Shown piece after piece: positions 25,055 through 32,664 of a DNA stretch of 64,000 nucleotides. The translations under genes and the position numbers were made by a program. The DNA lies in the NCBI RefSeq assembly GCF_003336805.1, contig NZ_QFWJ01000002.1, positions 372,001 to 436,000 of the forward strand, in the 5' to 3' direction. Origin of the DNA: Marinospirillum perlucidum (GTDB lineage: Bacteria; Pseudomonadota; Gammaproteobacteria; Pseudomonadales; Halomonadaceae). Positions within the stretch are counted from its first letter, which is position 1. Each line of letters begins with the position of its first letter. Below the pieces are notes generated by a model. That model was not told where the DNA came from and ran no database searches. It saw only the letters and a program-made list of their open reading frames with translations.

Positions 25055-25945
25055 ATGTGCTCTTCTGCCCGCTTCCTTTCTATCCTCGTGTTACTGACGG
25101 GCCTGCTGCTGGCCTCACCGCTTTGGGCTAACCTCTCTTCCGAAGATGCAGCTGCTCAGGAGGACTTGCCTGAAGTCAGCGAAGATGCGGTTTCCCAGGC
25201 CAGGGAACGCCCCGAACCCATCAAGCATCTGGAAAACCAGGGGCTGGATATCATTCGTGATTTCCCCGTGGGTGAATCCCTGACCGGCTGGGTGGTGCGC
25301 TTTCAGGACAGAGACCTGATCGTGTATACCACGGCCGATGGTGACTACCTGATCAATGGCGTGGTGCTGGATGCCCAGGGTATGGATTTGACCGAAGAGC
25401 ACCAGAAAACCTGGCTGCCTCGCCCAGCCTGGGAAGAATTGGAGGCTGCACACTACCTGACTGAACCCAGCCTGCTGGAAAACGAAAACGGCCAACTGGA
25501 AACCCGCACTCAGTTGTATATGTTCTTTGATCCTAACTGCCCTTTCAGTCAACTGGCCTGGGTGGCCATGCAGGCCTATCGTGAAGTGGGTGCCGAGATT
25601 CGCTGGATTCCCGTGGCCTACCTGAAACCAGATAGCCGCAATCGTACAGCGGCGCTGCTGGATGCCGATAATCCGGCCGCCTTGCTGGCGCAGAACATGG
25701 AAAACTTTGGCGAGCCTCAGGAAGAGCTGGATGTGAGTGTGGAAAACCAGCACCGCGAGCAGATGCAGGCCAACATGGACCTGATGCAATCCCTGGGTAT
25801 TAATGGCACCCCCGGTTGGGTCTGGCAGAATGCCGAAGGCGAATTGCAAACCCATTCCGGTATGCCGCGCCTGCCGCGTCTGGCTGAAATTACCGGCCTG
25901 CCCAAGCAGGAGCACCCTGAACCCGAACTCATGCGTTTTCGCTGA
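25055..25945 (+). CDS. DsbG/DsbC-like periplasmic protein with CPFS active site
   Basis: 296 aa with a signal peptide ending near ASPLWA. An N-terminal dimerisation-like domain (FPVGESLTGWVVRFQDRDLI and DGDYLINGVVLDAQG) leads to a thioredoxin fold beginning LYMFFDPNCPFSQLAW. E. coli DsbG has CPYC; here the second cysteine is Ser165 and only Cys162 remains. The cis-proline loop GTPGWVW is present. A monothiol form could not resolve disulfides alone and may act as a sulfenic-acid reductase or isomerase reset by a partner, perhaps the TlpA fusion 16 bp downstream. Name certain to superfamily; reaction inferred. Confidence 0.85.
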   Translation: MCSSARFLSILVLLTGLLLASPLWANLSSEDAAAQEDLPEVSEDAVSQARERPEPIKHLENQGLDIIRDFPVGESLTGWVVRFQDRDLIVYTTADGDYLINGVVLDAQGMDLTEEHQKTWLPRPAWEELEAAHYLTEPSLLENENGQLETRTQLYMFFDPNCPFSQLAWVAMQAYREVGAEIRWIPVAYLKPDSRNRTAALLDADNPAALLAQNMENFGEPQEELDVSVENQHREQMQANMDLMQSLGINGTPGWVWQNAEGELQTHSGMPRLPRLAEITGLPKQEHPEPELMRFR

Positions 25946-25961
25946 TCGGAACTGAATCACT

Positions 25962-26771
25962 ATGGATGCGCTTACCCTCGGCCCCTTGTTGCTCCCGCTG
26001 AGTCGCCTGCCCGGCATTATTGCCCTGGTTCTGGTGCTGCTGCTAAGCGAACTGCTGGATAAGCGCTACCCCGGACTGGCGCGCTGGGGATGGATGACCG
26101 CTTTGGCAGGTGCCCTGGGTGGCCGCCTGGTGTATGCATTGCAAACGCCCCAAGCCTACCTGGATCAACCCTGGACCCTGGCCTATTTCTGGCAGCCGGG
26201 TTACAGCTGGTGGGGTGCTCTTTTGGGTGGTCTGTTGGTCACTCTAATCGTGGCTTATCGCCAGGTTACCCTCAGACGGATGGCCCCGGTGCTGCTGGGG
26301 ATAACCGCTGCCGCCAGTCTTTTGACCCTGGCCCTCTTGCCGCAAAAAGAGTTGGGCGAGCCGCTGCCTGATTTGCAGGTCTTCACTCTGGAAGGCGAAC
26401 CCCTGTCTTTGCAAAGTCTTGAAGGCAAACCCCTGCTGATCAATCTCTGGGCCACCTGGTGTCCGCCCTGTCGGCGGGAAATGCCCCTGCTGCAAAGCTA
26501 TGTCGGGGATGAGCGCCTGACACTGGTAATACTCAATCAGGGCGAATCCCGCCTGGCCGTGAGTAACTACCTGCAGGAATACGAACTGGAATTTGAACAG
26601 GTGCTGCTCGACCCGGAAAGCAGTGCCATGCAACACTTTGAGGCACCAGGTTTACCCGCCACCTTGTTTTACTCGGCAGAAGGCCAGCAGGTGAATCGCC
26701 ACTTCGGCGAACTGGGGCGCGGCCAGATCGAAGAGTTCATCCGCGACCAGGCCGGGGGTCTGGACAAATAA
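25962..26771 (+). CDS. Lgt-like membrane domain fused to TlpA thioredoxin
   Basis: 269 aa. Residues 1-125 hold about four membrane helices with Lgt-like pieces (LGGRLVYAL near residue 55, GYSWWGALLGG near 85). From residue 130 a TlpA/ResA thioredoxin domain follows with WATWCPPCRREMP, cysteines 167 and 170, and a cis-Pro GLPATLF. The Lgt part may move reducing power through the membrane or merely anchor the domain; it lacks enough of Lgt to be a lipoprotein transferase. Likely redox partner of the adjacent DsbG-like protein. Confidence 0.87.
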   Translation: MDALTLGPLLLPLSRLPGIIALVLVLLLSELLDKRYPGLARWGWMTALAGALGGRLVYALQTPQAYLDQPWTLAYFWQPGYSWWGALLGGLLVTLIVAYRQVTLRRMAPVLLGITAAASLLTLALLPQKELGEPLPDLQVFTLEGEPLSLQSLEGKPLLINLWATWCPPCRREMPLLQSYVGDERLTLVILNQGESRLAVSNYLQEYELEFEQVLLDPESSAMQHFEAPGLPATLFYSAEGQQVNRHFGELGRGQIEEFIRDQAGGLDK

Positions 26772-26806
26772 GGCTCACCGGCCTACAATTCCCGCCTCTT
26801 CAAAAA

Positions 26807-26883
26807 CCGCCCGTAGCTCAGCTGGATAGAGCGTCGCCCTCCGGAGGCGAAGGTCATAGGTTCGAATCCTATCGGGCGGGCCA
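26807..26883 (+). tRNA. tRNA-Arg (CCG)
   Basis: 77 nt with full cloverleaf: acceptor CCGCCCG/CGGGCGG, D stem GCTC/GAGC, anticodon stem TCGCC/GGCGA with loop CTCCGGA giving anticodon CCG, T arm ATAGG/CCTAT with TTCGAAT, encoded CCA. Reads CGG codons. It marks the left border of the restriction-modification island. Confidence 0.97.
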
Positions 26884-27122
26884 TTATCTGAATTTTGACC
26901 CTCGCTCTCAGTATCCAAAAGCTTTCACAATCCTTCTGTGACCGCCTGGTGACCACTCCCCTTTCTCTCTTTGAAGACCTCTCACCGATTGAGCAATTAA
27001 GATCCTTACACTTGGATTCAGAGAGCAATAGCAACACAGTGAATGGCTTTTAGGTTGTGATAAGATCAACCCAAGCTAATTTCACGCACTGGGCTGCCGC
27101 CTTTTGAAAGGGATTCCCTGTA
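26884..27122. other. Gap between tRNA-Arg and hsdM
   Basis: 239 bp, AT-richer than its surroundings, with no supportable gene and no integrase. The only open frame across it is on the minus strand and ends in the known false translation of an antisense tRNA. The hsdM promoter must lie here; no clear -35/-10 pair was found. Confidence 0.5.
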
Positions 27123-29108
27123 ATGACTGACGATAAAACTTCTGCCTCCCAGACCGCAGCATTCATCTGGTCGGTGGCCGATCTGCTGCGCGGTGACTTC
27201 AAGCAAAGCCAGTATGGTCGGGTGATTTTGCCGTTCACCTTGTTGCGTCGGCTGGAGTGTGTGCTGGAGCCCACCAAGGATAAGGTTCTCTCTGCCGCTA
27301 ACGAACACCAGAATAAACCGGATGCCGTGCGGGAAAAATTGCTCCTGCGGGCGGCTAACCAAAAGTTCTTCAATGCCTCACCGCTGAGCCTCGCCAAACT
27401 CTCGGACACCCAGGTGGCCGAAGACCTGATGAGTTACGTCCAGGCCTTCAGCCAGGATGCCCGGGAGATCTTTGAGCACTTCCACTTTGAAGACTTCGTT
27501 CAGCAACTCAGTGCCAACAACCTGCTGTACCAGGTGGTGCAACGCTTCGCCAGTATCGACCTGAGCCCCGATTCCATCAGCAATTTTGGCATGGGGGTGA
27601 TCTTTGAAGAGCTGATCCGCAAGTTTGCTGAAAGCTCTAACGAAACCGCTGGGGAACACTTCACCCCGCGTGACATTGTTCACCTGACCACCTCACTGGT
27701 TCTCACCGATCAGGAAGCCAAGCTCAAGCCCAACAGCATCGTGACCATTTACGATCCGACAGCGGGTACGGGCGGCTTTCTTTCCGAGGGCGATGAGTAT
27801 ATCCAGAAGATCAGTGATCAGGTCACGGTCTCCCTGCATGGCCAGGAATTGAACCCTGAGTCCTACGCCATCTGTAAGGCGGACATGCTGATCAAGGGCC
27901 AGGAAGTCAGCAACATCAAGTTGGGTAACACCCTGTCCAACGATCAACTGGCTTCCAATACCTTCGATGTGATGCTCTCCAACCCACCGTTTGGCGTGGA
28001 GTGGAAGAAGGTTCAAAAGCAGGTGAACGATGAGCACAAGCAAAAAGGCTTTGACGGTCGCTTTGGTCCTGGTTTGCCTCGGGTCTCCGATGGTTCGCTG
28101 TTATTCCTGATGCACCTGGTCAGCAAGATGCGTGACGCCCGTGAAGGGGGTTCGCGCATTGGTATTATCCTGAATGGCAGTCCCTTGTTTACTGGGGGTG
28201 CTGGCAGTGGTGAATCGGAGATTCGCCGCTACCTGTTGCAGAATGACCTGGTGGAAGCCATCGTCGCCCTGCCCACGGATATGTTCTACAACACCGGCAT
28301 TGCCACCTATGTCTGGGTCTTGTCCAACAACAAACCGGCCCAACGCAAAGGCAAGGTGCAGCTGATTGATGCCACTGACCGGGCTAGCAAAATGCGCAAG
28401 TCCCTCGGCAGCAAACGTCAGTTCGTCAACGATGCCGACCAGGACGAGATCGTGCGGATGTACGGGGAATTTCAGGAAACCAAGAAGAGCAAGATCTTCC
28501 CAATCGAAGCCTTTGGCTATCGCCGCATTACCGTCGAGCGACCACTGCAACTGAACTTCCAGACCTCAGAAGAACGCGTGGAGCGTATTCTGGACGAGAA
28601 AGCCATTCAGAAGATGGAGGCCGAAGAGCAGGAGAAGATTCAGGCGGCCTGTCGAGCCATGGATTCAGGCAAGGTGTATCGCAATCGCACCGAGTTCCAG
28701 AAGGCGCTGAAATCTCAGTTGACCGATCATCAGGTTTACCCGAGTGCCCCGCAAACCAAGGCGCTACTCAATGCCCTGAGTGAGCGCGACCCCGAAGCGG
28801 ATATCTGCACCGACAAAAAGGGCAAGCCGGAGCCGGATACCGGCCTGCGGGACTACGAAAACGTACCACTCACTGAATCCGTCTACGACTACTTTGAGCG
28901 GGAAGTAAAACCCCACGTACCCGATGCCTGGATTGATGAATCCAAGTGCGACGAGCAAGACGGGGAAGTGGGTGTCGTGGGTTTCGAGATTCCGTTTAAC
29001 CGCCACTTCTACGAGTTCAGGCCGCCTCGTCCACTGGATGAGATTGATGCGGATTTGAAGCAGTGTACCGACCGGATCAAGCAGATGATTGAGGAGTTGT
29101 CTGCATGA
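27123..29108 (+). CDS. hsdM: HsdM type I DNA methyltransferase subunit
   Basis: 661-aa N6-adenine methyltransferase of a type I restriction-modification system. Helical N-terminal HsdM_N domain (to about residue 140), then the catalytic domain with SAM motif [10 protein letters not shown] (211-220) and NPPF catalytic motif (287-290). The protein is longer than typical EcoKI HsdM (about 530 aa), with a charged C-terminal extension from about residue 480. It ends KQMIEELSA; the stop codon lies in an ATGA that in the ancestral operon would have overlapped the hsdS start. That exact tail recurs before hsdS. Confidence 0.95.
   Translation: MTDDKTSASQTAAFIWSVADLLRGDFKQSQYGRVILPFTLLRRLECVLEPTKDKVLSAANEHQNKPDAVREKLLLRAANQKFFNASPLSLAKLSDTQVAEDLMSYVQAFSQDAREIFEHFHFEDFVQQLSANNLLYQVVQRFASIDLSPDSISNFGMGVIFEELIRKFAESSNETAGEHFTPRDIVHLTTSLVLTDQEAKLKPNSIVTIYDPTAGTGGFLSEGDEYIQKISDQVTVSLHGQELNPESYAICKADMLIKGQEVSNIKLGNTLSNDQLASNTFDVMLSNPPFGVEWKKVQKQVNDEHKQKGFDGRFGPGLPRVSDGSLLFLMHLVSKMRDAREGGSRIGIILNGSPLFTGGAGSGESEIRRYLLQNDLVEAIVALPTDMFYNTGIATYVWVLSNNKPAQRKGKVQLIDATDRASKMRKSLGSKRQFVNDADQDEIVRMYGEFQETKKSKIFPIEAFGYRRITVERPLQLNFQTSEERVERILDEKAIQKMEAEEQEKIQAACRAMDSGKVYRNRTEFQKALKSQLTDHQVYPSAPQTKALLNALSERDPEADICTDKKGKPEPDTGLRDYENVPLTESVYDYFEREVKPHVPDAWIDESKCDEQDGEVGVVGFEIPFNRHFYEFRPPRPLDEIDADLKQCTDRIKQMIEELSA
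29079..29108 (+). repeat. 30-bp direct repeat, left copy (end of hsdM)
   Basis: The last 30 bases of hsdM, including the stop, are identical to 30256-30285. The two copies bracket the abiF cassette (29109-30255). Confidence 0.95.
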
Positions 29109-29173
29109 TGCCTCTCCAGGATGCACACTTCGGCGGTTTTGTGCGCCTGGGAGGCGAAAAAGCAGCGGCTCGC

Positions 29174-29202
29174 TTGCTGAATGGCCGATATATGTATATA
29201 TT
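29174..29202 (+). promoter_or_regulatory. Promoter of the abiF leader RNA
   Basis: TTGCTG (29174-29179), a 17-bp spacer, and TATATT (29197-29202): a sigma-70 type promoter with optimal spacing, 5/6 at -10. Transcription would start near 29209, just before the foldable leader. Confidence 0.7.
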
Positions 29203-29208
29203 GCACTT

Positions 29209-29265
29209 AACAATACCCGCCAAGGCTAGGCTCTACGGAGCAACCTCAAACCGGCGGGTTACTTG
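29209..29265 (+). ncRNA. Candidate abiF-associated structured RNA
   Basis: Directly after the promoter, ACCCGCC (29215-29221) pairs with GGCGGGT (29253-29259), enclosing GCTC-TACG-GAGC (29230-29241). A structured RNA motif found next to abiF genes has been described (the abiF motif); position and the nested stem fit, but I could not align it to a covariance model. It may act as a small RNA that restrains the AbiF protein, or as a 5' leader, since abiF starts 18 bases past the structure. Confidence 0.5.
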
Positions 29266-29282
29266 TTTCTGAGGCGCTGAAA

Positions 29283-30200
29283 ATGGATTTTAATAAACCA
29301 GCCACCCGTTGGGAGCAACAAGTAGACCTCCTGCGCGCCCGAGGTATGGTCATCCCGGATGCAGGCCGAGCTCTGCATTATCTGAGCCACATCAATTATT
29401 ACCGCCTGACGGGCTACTGGCTTCCGTTCGAGGCCGATCATTCCAGCCATCAGTTCACCCCCGGTACCACCTTCGACGCAGTACTCAATCTTTATATTTT
29501 TGATCGAGAACTCCGGCTACTGCTGCTGGATGCGATAGAGCGGGTCGAAGTCTCCTTGCGCGCCCAGTGGGCCTATCATATGGCGCACCGGCACGGGCCC
29601 CATGCCTACCTGGATGCCAGCCATGCATCCAATCTAAAGCTGCATGCCAGACATCTGGCGCAACTGGAAAAAGAACTATCCCGCTCCGAAGAAGCCTTCA
29701 TCCAGCATTATCAGCAAAAATACCAAAAGCCGGTATCGCCCCCGGTTTGGGCGGTGAGCGAGATAATGTCTTTCGGCATGTTGTCGCGTTGGATCACCCA
29801 GATGGTGCCATCAGACCGTGCAGCTTTGGCAAAAACCTATCAGATGGATCAGGGCATGCTGAAAAACTTCGCTCGCCATCTGACCTATGTTCGCAATCTT
29901 TGTGCGCACCACAGCCGCGTATGGAATCGCAAACTGACGGTCACCATGCCGCTGCCCAGGACAAAACCCACCGGGCTGAAAGCCAATATGAGCACAACCC
30001 GAACCCGAAACATCTACAACACCCTGGTTATGCTCGTGCATTTGCTGAGCGTGATCAGCCCTGGGAGCCACTGGGCAGAGCGACTGATCGCTTTACTGGA
30101 CAAACACCAAATTGAAACCTCGAAGATGGGCTTTCCCTCGGGTTGGCGAGCAATGCCCATTTGGAAAACATCGGTGGAGGCGAGCCATGAAAACCATTAA
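29283..30200 (+). CDS. abiF: AbiF/AbiD-type abortive infection protein (Abi_2 family)
   Basis: 305 aa. N-terminal [14 protein letters not shown] and [20 protein letters not shown] are typical of the Abi_2 family; [13 protein letters not shown] holds a HEPN-type R-x4-H motif (Arg204, His209), the probable RNase active site. Such proteins stop growth of phage-infected cells by RNA cleavage and need a partner to keep them silent. GAGG lies 8 bases upstream of the ATG. Inserted between hsdM and hsdS with its own promoter. Family assignment firm; mechanism inferred from the HEPN motif. Confidence 0.88.
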   Translation: MDFNKPATRWEQQVDLLRARGMVIPDAGRALHYLSHINYYRLTGYWLPFEADHSSHQFTPGTTFDAVLNLYIFDRELRLLLLDAIERVEVSLRAQWAYHMAHRHGPHAYLDASHASNLKLHARHLAQLEKELSRSEEAFIQHYQQKYQKPVSPPVWAVSEIMSFGMLSRWITQMVPSDRAALAKTYQMDQGMLKNFARHLTYVRNLCAHHSRVWNRKLTVTMPLPRTKPTGLKANMSTTRTRNIYNTLVMLVHLLSVISPGSHWAERLIALLDKHQIETSKMGFPSGWRAMPIWKTSVEASHENH

Positions 30201-30222
30201 CGTCTGGCTCTTGGTTCTTGTT

Positions 30223-30285
30223 TATGCGGGACTGAAGAAGCGCACCGATGGAGTTAAGCAGATGATTGAGGAGTTGTCTGCATGA
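30223..30285 (+). repeat. Remnant of a second hsdM 3' end, with right copy of the 30-bp repeat
   Basis: Read in frame this gives YAGLKKRTDGV then [13 protein letters not shown], against [11 protein letters not shown] then [13 protein letters not shown] at the true hsdM end. The last 30 bases (30256-30285) are identical; upstream of that the copies have diverged. The ATGA at 30282-30285 starts hsdS, so the remnant keeps the ancestral hsdM-hsdS overlap. Confidence 0.9.
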
Positions 30286-31676
30286 GTTTTCCTGTATACG
30301 AAAGCTACCGGCAGATTGGCTCTTTTTGGTTTGATTCCCTGCCATCTTACTGGGGAATAGCTCCTTTGCGTTGGATATCCAGCATCTATGCTGGAGGTAC
30401 CCCGGATAAGAGGAACGTCGAGTTTTGGGAGAACGGTTCAATACCGTGGTTAAACTCGGGCAGCGTTAACCAGTCTGAAATAACTAAACCCTCAGCCTTA
30501 ATTACCGTTGAGGCGTTTCGAAATAGTAGCGCGAAGTGGATTCCTGCAGGTGGATTAGTTGTGGCATTGGCTGGACAGGGAAAGACGAAGGGTACGGTTG
30601 CACAGCTCACCATAGAGTCCACATGTAATCAATCAATGGCTGCTATCGTCCCGTCGCAGCCAGGTTCGGAGAGATAGCTTTTCTGGTGGCTAAAGGCCAA
30701 TTATCAAAATATTCGTAACCTTGCAGGCGGTGACTTAAGAGATGGGCTCAACCTTGAAATGCTGGGTAACATTTTATGTCCGCGTCCCCCGCTATTTGAG
30801 CAAACCCAAATCGCCCGCTTCCTGGACCATGAAACCGCCAAAATCGACGCCCTGATCCACGAACAGGAACGCCTGATTGAGTTGCTACAGGAAAAACGCC
30901 AGGCGGTGATTTCCCATGCGGTGACCAAGGGGCTGGATCCGGATGTGCCGATGAAGGACTCCGGGGTGGAGTGGCTTGGTGAGGTGCCGGCGCATTGGCG
31001 TGTAATGCCTGCGAAGTTTCTTCTTGAGTTTGTAACGAGTGGATCTCGCGGATGGGCTGAATATTATTCAGATGCGGGTTACCTGTTCTTCCGAATTGCC
31101 AATCTCACCCGGGATTCCATACGCCCAAAGCTGGAATCAGTCCAACATGTCAGTCCACCTGAGTCATCTGAAGGCGGCCGAGCAAAGATCAAAGCTGGCG
31201 ATATACTCGTTTCCATTACTGCAGACCTTGGTTCTGTCTGTGCGGCAGATCAATCGGTAGAGGGAGGATATGTGAGTCAACATGTTGCCCTCGCGAGACC
31301 GGACAAAAGTCGCTGTCATCCGGATTGGCTGGCATATTTTATTCTCGGCGACGCTGCTAAAGAGCAATTATTGGGCTCTGGTTACGGTGGAACCAAAGTT
31401 CAGCTGAGCCTTGAAGATATTAGAGAGTTGGTAGTAGCGGTACCGCCGCTGGTAGACCAAGAATCGATTGCAAAAGTGTTGGCTGAGAAGTTAAACGGTA
31501 TGGAGGCTTTGATTTCTGAGGCTAATCAAGCTGTCAATTTCTTAGCTGAACGCCGTTCCGCCCTCATCTCCGCCGCCGTCACCGGCAAAATCGATGTCCG
31601 CGACTGGCAACCACCCGCCGATGAAAGCGCCTACGATGAGGAAGTTCGCCAAACCGGCATGGAGGCCACCGTATGA
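30282..31676 (+). pseudogene. hsdS: HsdS type I specificity subunit interrupted by one amber codon
   Basis: Specificity subunit that picks the DNA target for HsdM/HsdR. The frame is open over 464 codons except TAG at 30675-30677. Before it: MSFPVYESYRQIGSFWFDSL and most of target domain 1 (131 aa). After it, in the same frame: LFWWLKANYQNIRNLAGG, central conserved helix ending KIDALIHEQERLIELLQEKR, target domain 2, and the C-terminal helix. FWW-L-KA is normally preceded by an aromatic or Leu residue, so a single base change made the stop. A restart at ATG 30759 would give a 305-aa half subunit, but no Shine-Dalgarno is visible. Full function would need suppression or dimerised halves. Confidence 0.88.
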
Positions 31677-32614
31677 ACCAGGGTCGCAGTATGCGTTTGT
31701 TCCTGGTGGACGGCACACCCAATGGTTTGCTCACCGCCGAGATCATGAACTGGACGGGCCACACGTTGACCGGCCCACGTTCCAAACTCACCAATCTGGT
31801 GAAACGCCCCGAGTGTGCCCGCACCGGTATTTATTTTCTGGTAGGGCCAGACCCGGACAACGCCATGCGGCCACTGGTTTACATTGGCGAGTCGGACGAT
31901 GTGGCCAAGCGATTGAAGCAGCACAACCGGCCAGAGTCCCAAGGTGGGAAGGACTTCTGGGAAAAGGTGTGTCTGGTGACCAGCAAGGACCAGAACCTGA
32001 CCAAAGCCCATGTGAAGTACCTGGAAAGCCAGCTGATCGCCCTGGCCAAACAATCCGGTCGTTGCGGTTTGGTGAACAACACGGCCCACGATTACACCAT
32101 CCTGCCGGAGTCAGACCAGGCGGATATGGCGTTCTTCATTGAGCAGGTTCGTACCGTTTTACCGGTGTTGGGTTTTGATTTCCTGCGGGATAGCCAGAAG
32201 CTAGTTGAGGCGCAGCGTGACAGTCGCGATGCTCCGCAAACCTCAGCCCGTTTTACTATGGAACTGTCCAAGTACGGCATTGCCGCCGAAGCCGAGGAAG
32301 TGGATGGCGATTTTGTGGTGCTGGCTGGCAGCAAAGCCCGGAACCATTGGGTCAGTAACAGTAGTTACGCCAGCTACCAGCCGTTGTACCAGCAACTGAC
32401 TGAAGACGGTGTGTTGGTTTCCAATGAGTCCGGCGAGGTGGTCTTCTCCCAAGACCAGATGTTCTCCAGCCCCAGTGCTGCCGCTGCAGTGGTCTCTGGT
32501 CGGCCGGCCAATGGCCGGACCACCTGGCTGGAGAAAACCAGCCGCAAGACTTATGGTGATTGGCAAAGCGCCATGGTGGAGGCACAAACGCCCGCCATAG
32601 AGTCAGACGATTAA
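31673..32614 (+). CDS. GIY-YIG nuclease-domain protein with DUF4357
   Basis: 313 aa, starting in the hsdS stop (ATGA overlap), so part of the RM operon. GIY-YIG core: TGIYFLVG (residues 51-58), LVYIGES (68-74), DDVAKRLKQHN with the probable catalytic arginine, then YLESQLIALAK with the metal-binding glutamate. The C-terminus (ASAAAVVSGRPANGRTTWLE-like region, residues 270-300) fits DUF4357. Such genes recur in type I RM operons; the role (nicking, repair or defence) is unknown. Confidence 0.85.
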   Translation: MNQGRSMRLFLVDGTPNGLLTAEIMNWTGHTLTGPRSKLTNLVKRPECARTGIYFLVGPDPDNAMRPLVYIGESDDVAKRLKQHNRPESQGGKDFWEKVCLVTSKDQNLTKAHVKYLESQLIALAKQSGRCGLVNNTAHDYTILPESDQADMAFFIEQVRTVLPVLGFDFLRDSQKLVEAQRDSRDAPQTSARFTMELSKYGIAAEAEEVDGDFVVLAGSKARNHWVSNSSYASYQPLYQQLTEDGVLVSNESGEVVFSQDQMFSSPSAAAAVVSGRPANGRTTWLEKTSRKTYGDWQSAMVEAQTPAIESDD

Positions 32615-32664
32615 ACATTGAAGCCCAGCGCACGTTAACAGGACCCCTTTTACCAGGAGCAGTC

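Noticed and set aside
26783..27037. Minus-strand open frame containing MARPIGFEPMTFASGG
   Set aside because: Well-known false protein from the antisense strand of a tRNA gene, here tRNA-Arg.
29105..29275. Short frame starting in the ATGA at the end of hsdM ([11 protein letters not shown]...)
   Set aside because: No likeness to HsdS or other proteins; it runs through the promoter and leader of abiF, so it is probably chance.
32560..32664. Upstream extension of hsdR
   Set aside because: It lies in the GIY-YIG gene, has no Shine-Dalgarno and adds residues foreign to HsdR.
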